A stretch of 64,000 nt of DNA, from NCBI RefSeq assembly GCF_000208925.1, contig NW_001914860.1, positions 125,612 through 189,611 on the forward strand. The letters are read 5' to 3'. Source of the stretch: Entamoeba histolytica HM-1:IMSS. Its lineage: Eukaryota; Evosea; Mastigamoebida; Endamoebidae. This document shows positions 63,615 through 64,000 of the stretch, piece by piece; position 1 is the first letter of the stretch, and every line of letters starts with the position of its first letter. The notes beneath the pieces were generated by a model. That model was not told where the DNA came from and made no database searches. It saw only the letters and a program-made list of their open reading frames with translations. Position numbers and translations under genes: made by a program.

Positions 63615-64000
63615 ATGAAATCTAACGTTATAAGAGGTCGTAAAGGTCCTGCTAAGTATGGAAGAAATTCTGTTCAATTTGTTGCATGTATTAATGAAAT
63701 TGTTCAAGTAATGATTGATTTATATGAAAAAGGTGAAGAAATTAATTTAAATAAATTAAAGTCTCAAATGGCTCAAAAACATAATTTACATACTGCACCT
63801 AAACAAGTTGATATTATCGCTGCTATTCCTGATTCTCATCGTCCATTTCTTCTTCCTATTGTTAAATCAAAACCTGTTCGTACGGCTTCTGGTATTGTTG
63901 CTATTGCTGTAATGTGTAAACCACATCGTTGTCCAAACATTAGAACTAATGGTGATTCATGTGTTTATTGTCCTGGTGGATGTGATTCTGATTTTGAATA
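63615..64000 (+). CDS. ELP3: Elongator subunit Elp3 (5' part)
   Basis: Begins at ATG 63615 and runs off the window end; 128 whole codons are visible. Elp3 is the catalytic subunit of Elongator, a radical-SAM and acetyl-CoA enzyme that modifies wobble uridine of tRNA (cm5U). The visible part contains the N-terminal helices (QFVACINEIVQVMIDLYEKG, QVDIIAAIPDSHRPFLLPIV), KSKPVRTASGIVAIAVMCKPHRCP and CVYCPGGCDSDFEY, nearly identical in pattern to human Elp3. The radical-SAM iron-sulfur cysteines (in MCKPHRCPN and CVYC) are present. CGGCDSD in place of the common GGPDSD is a small variation. ACTAACAAATT lies immediately before the start, a copy of the hairpin core found upstream. Confidence 0.95.
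   Translation, partial: MKSNVIRGRKGPAKYGRNSVQFVACINEIVQVMIDLYEKGEEINLNKLKSQMAQKHNLHTAPKQVDIIAAIPDSHRPFLLPIVKSKPVRTASGIVAIAVMCKPHRCPNIRTNGDSCVYCPGGCDSDFE

Noticed and set aside
1..64000. CRISPR arrays, rRNA, tRNA arrays, LINE/SINE bodies
   Set aside because: No regular spaced repeats, no rRNA or tRNA-like blocks, and no reverse-transcriptase or transposase coding was found on either strand.

Overview
This window is nuclear DNA of an amoebozoan protist of the genus Entamoeba, most likely the E. histolytica/dispar/nuttalli/moshkovskii side of the genus; I cannot fix the species by eye. The reasons are strong AT richness, dense short genes on both strands, almost no untranslated spacing, and tiny introns (about 44-82 nt) that nearly all begin GTTTGT and mostly end TAG. 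The gene content is purely eukaryotic (C9ORF72, RhoGEF, Vps45, Sec63, eIF5A, Elp3).

Layout. 0-6.3 kb: end of a RhoGAP gene, a mini coiled-coil gene, the SM protein Vps45, an alpha/beta-hydrolase-fold protein without its nucleophile serine, and an FHA-domain kinase. 6.4-17.4 kb: a decayed gene, an S41-type ectoprotease broken by a frameshift, a CLK-like kinase, a VPS13-like protein and a head-to-head pair of related mini coiled-coil genes. 17.4-29 kb: a two-exon hypothetical gene, a F-box/WD40 protein, a GM2-activator-like secreted protein, eIF5A and a 50-residue Lys/Met protein, bracketed by two long low-complexity AT tracts. 29-45 kb: a cap-site-deficient eIF4E homologue, a triple DH-PH RhoGEF, a C9ORF72-like protein with a frameshift, a BRCT protein, DTWD1-like tRNA enzyme, a Stealth phosphotransferase, an EF-hand protein and a repeat-plus-SPRY protein. 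45-64 kb: Sec63 with a degenerate J domain, NAD kinase, a Cof-type HAD phosphatase, an AAAP transporter, casein kinase 1, a Tul1-like RING ligase, a TLDc protein, a VPS9 protein, an RRM/zinc-knuckle protein, an L-type lectin and the start of Elp3.

There is no operon logic. Themes recur across the window, however: small-GTPase and membrane-traffic control (RhoGAP, triple RhoGEF, VPS9, C9ORF72-like, Vps45, VPS13-like, L-type lectin, Sec63, Tul1-like) and RNA/translation (eIF5A, eIF4E-like, Elp3, DTWD1-like, RRM protein). Many genes required joining exons across GTTTGT...AG introns; I checked reading frame at every junction reported. The most interesting signals are proteins of known families that lost signature residues (eIF4E, Sec63 J domain, hydrolase), an apparent gene conversion inside the triple RhoGEF, two frameshifted genes, the unrecognised 50-residue protein, the head-to-head mini-gene pair, and two perfect hairpins sharing one core next to Elp3. 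I see no CRISPR array, rRNA, tRNA or intact transposon.
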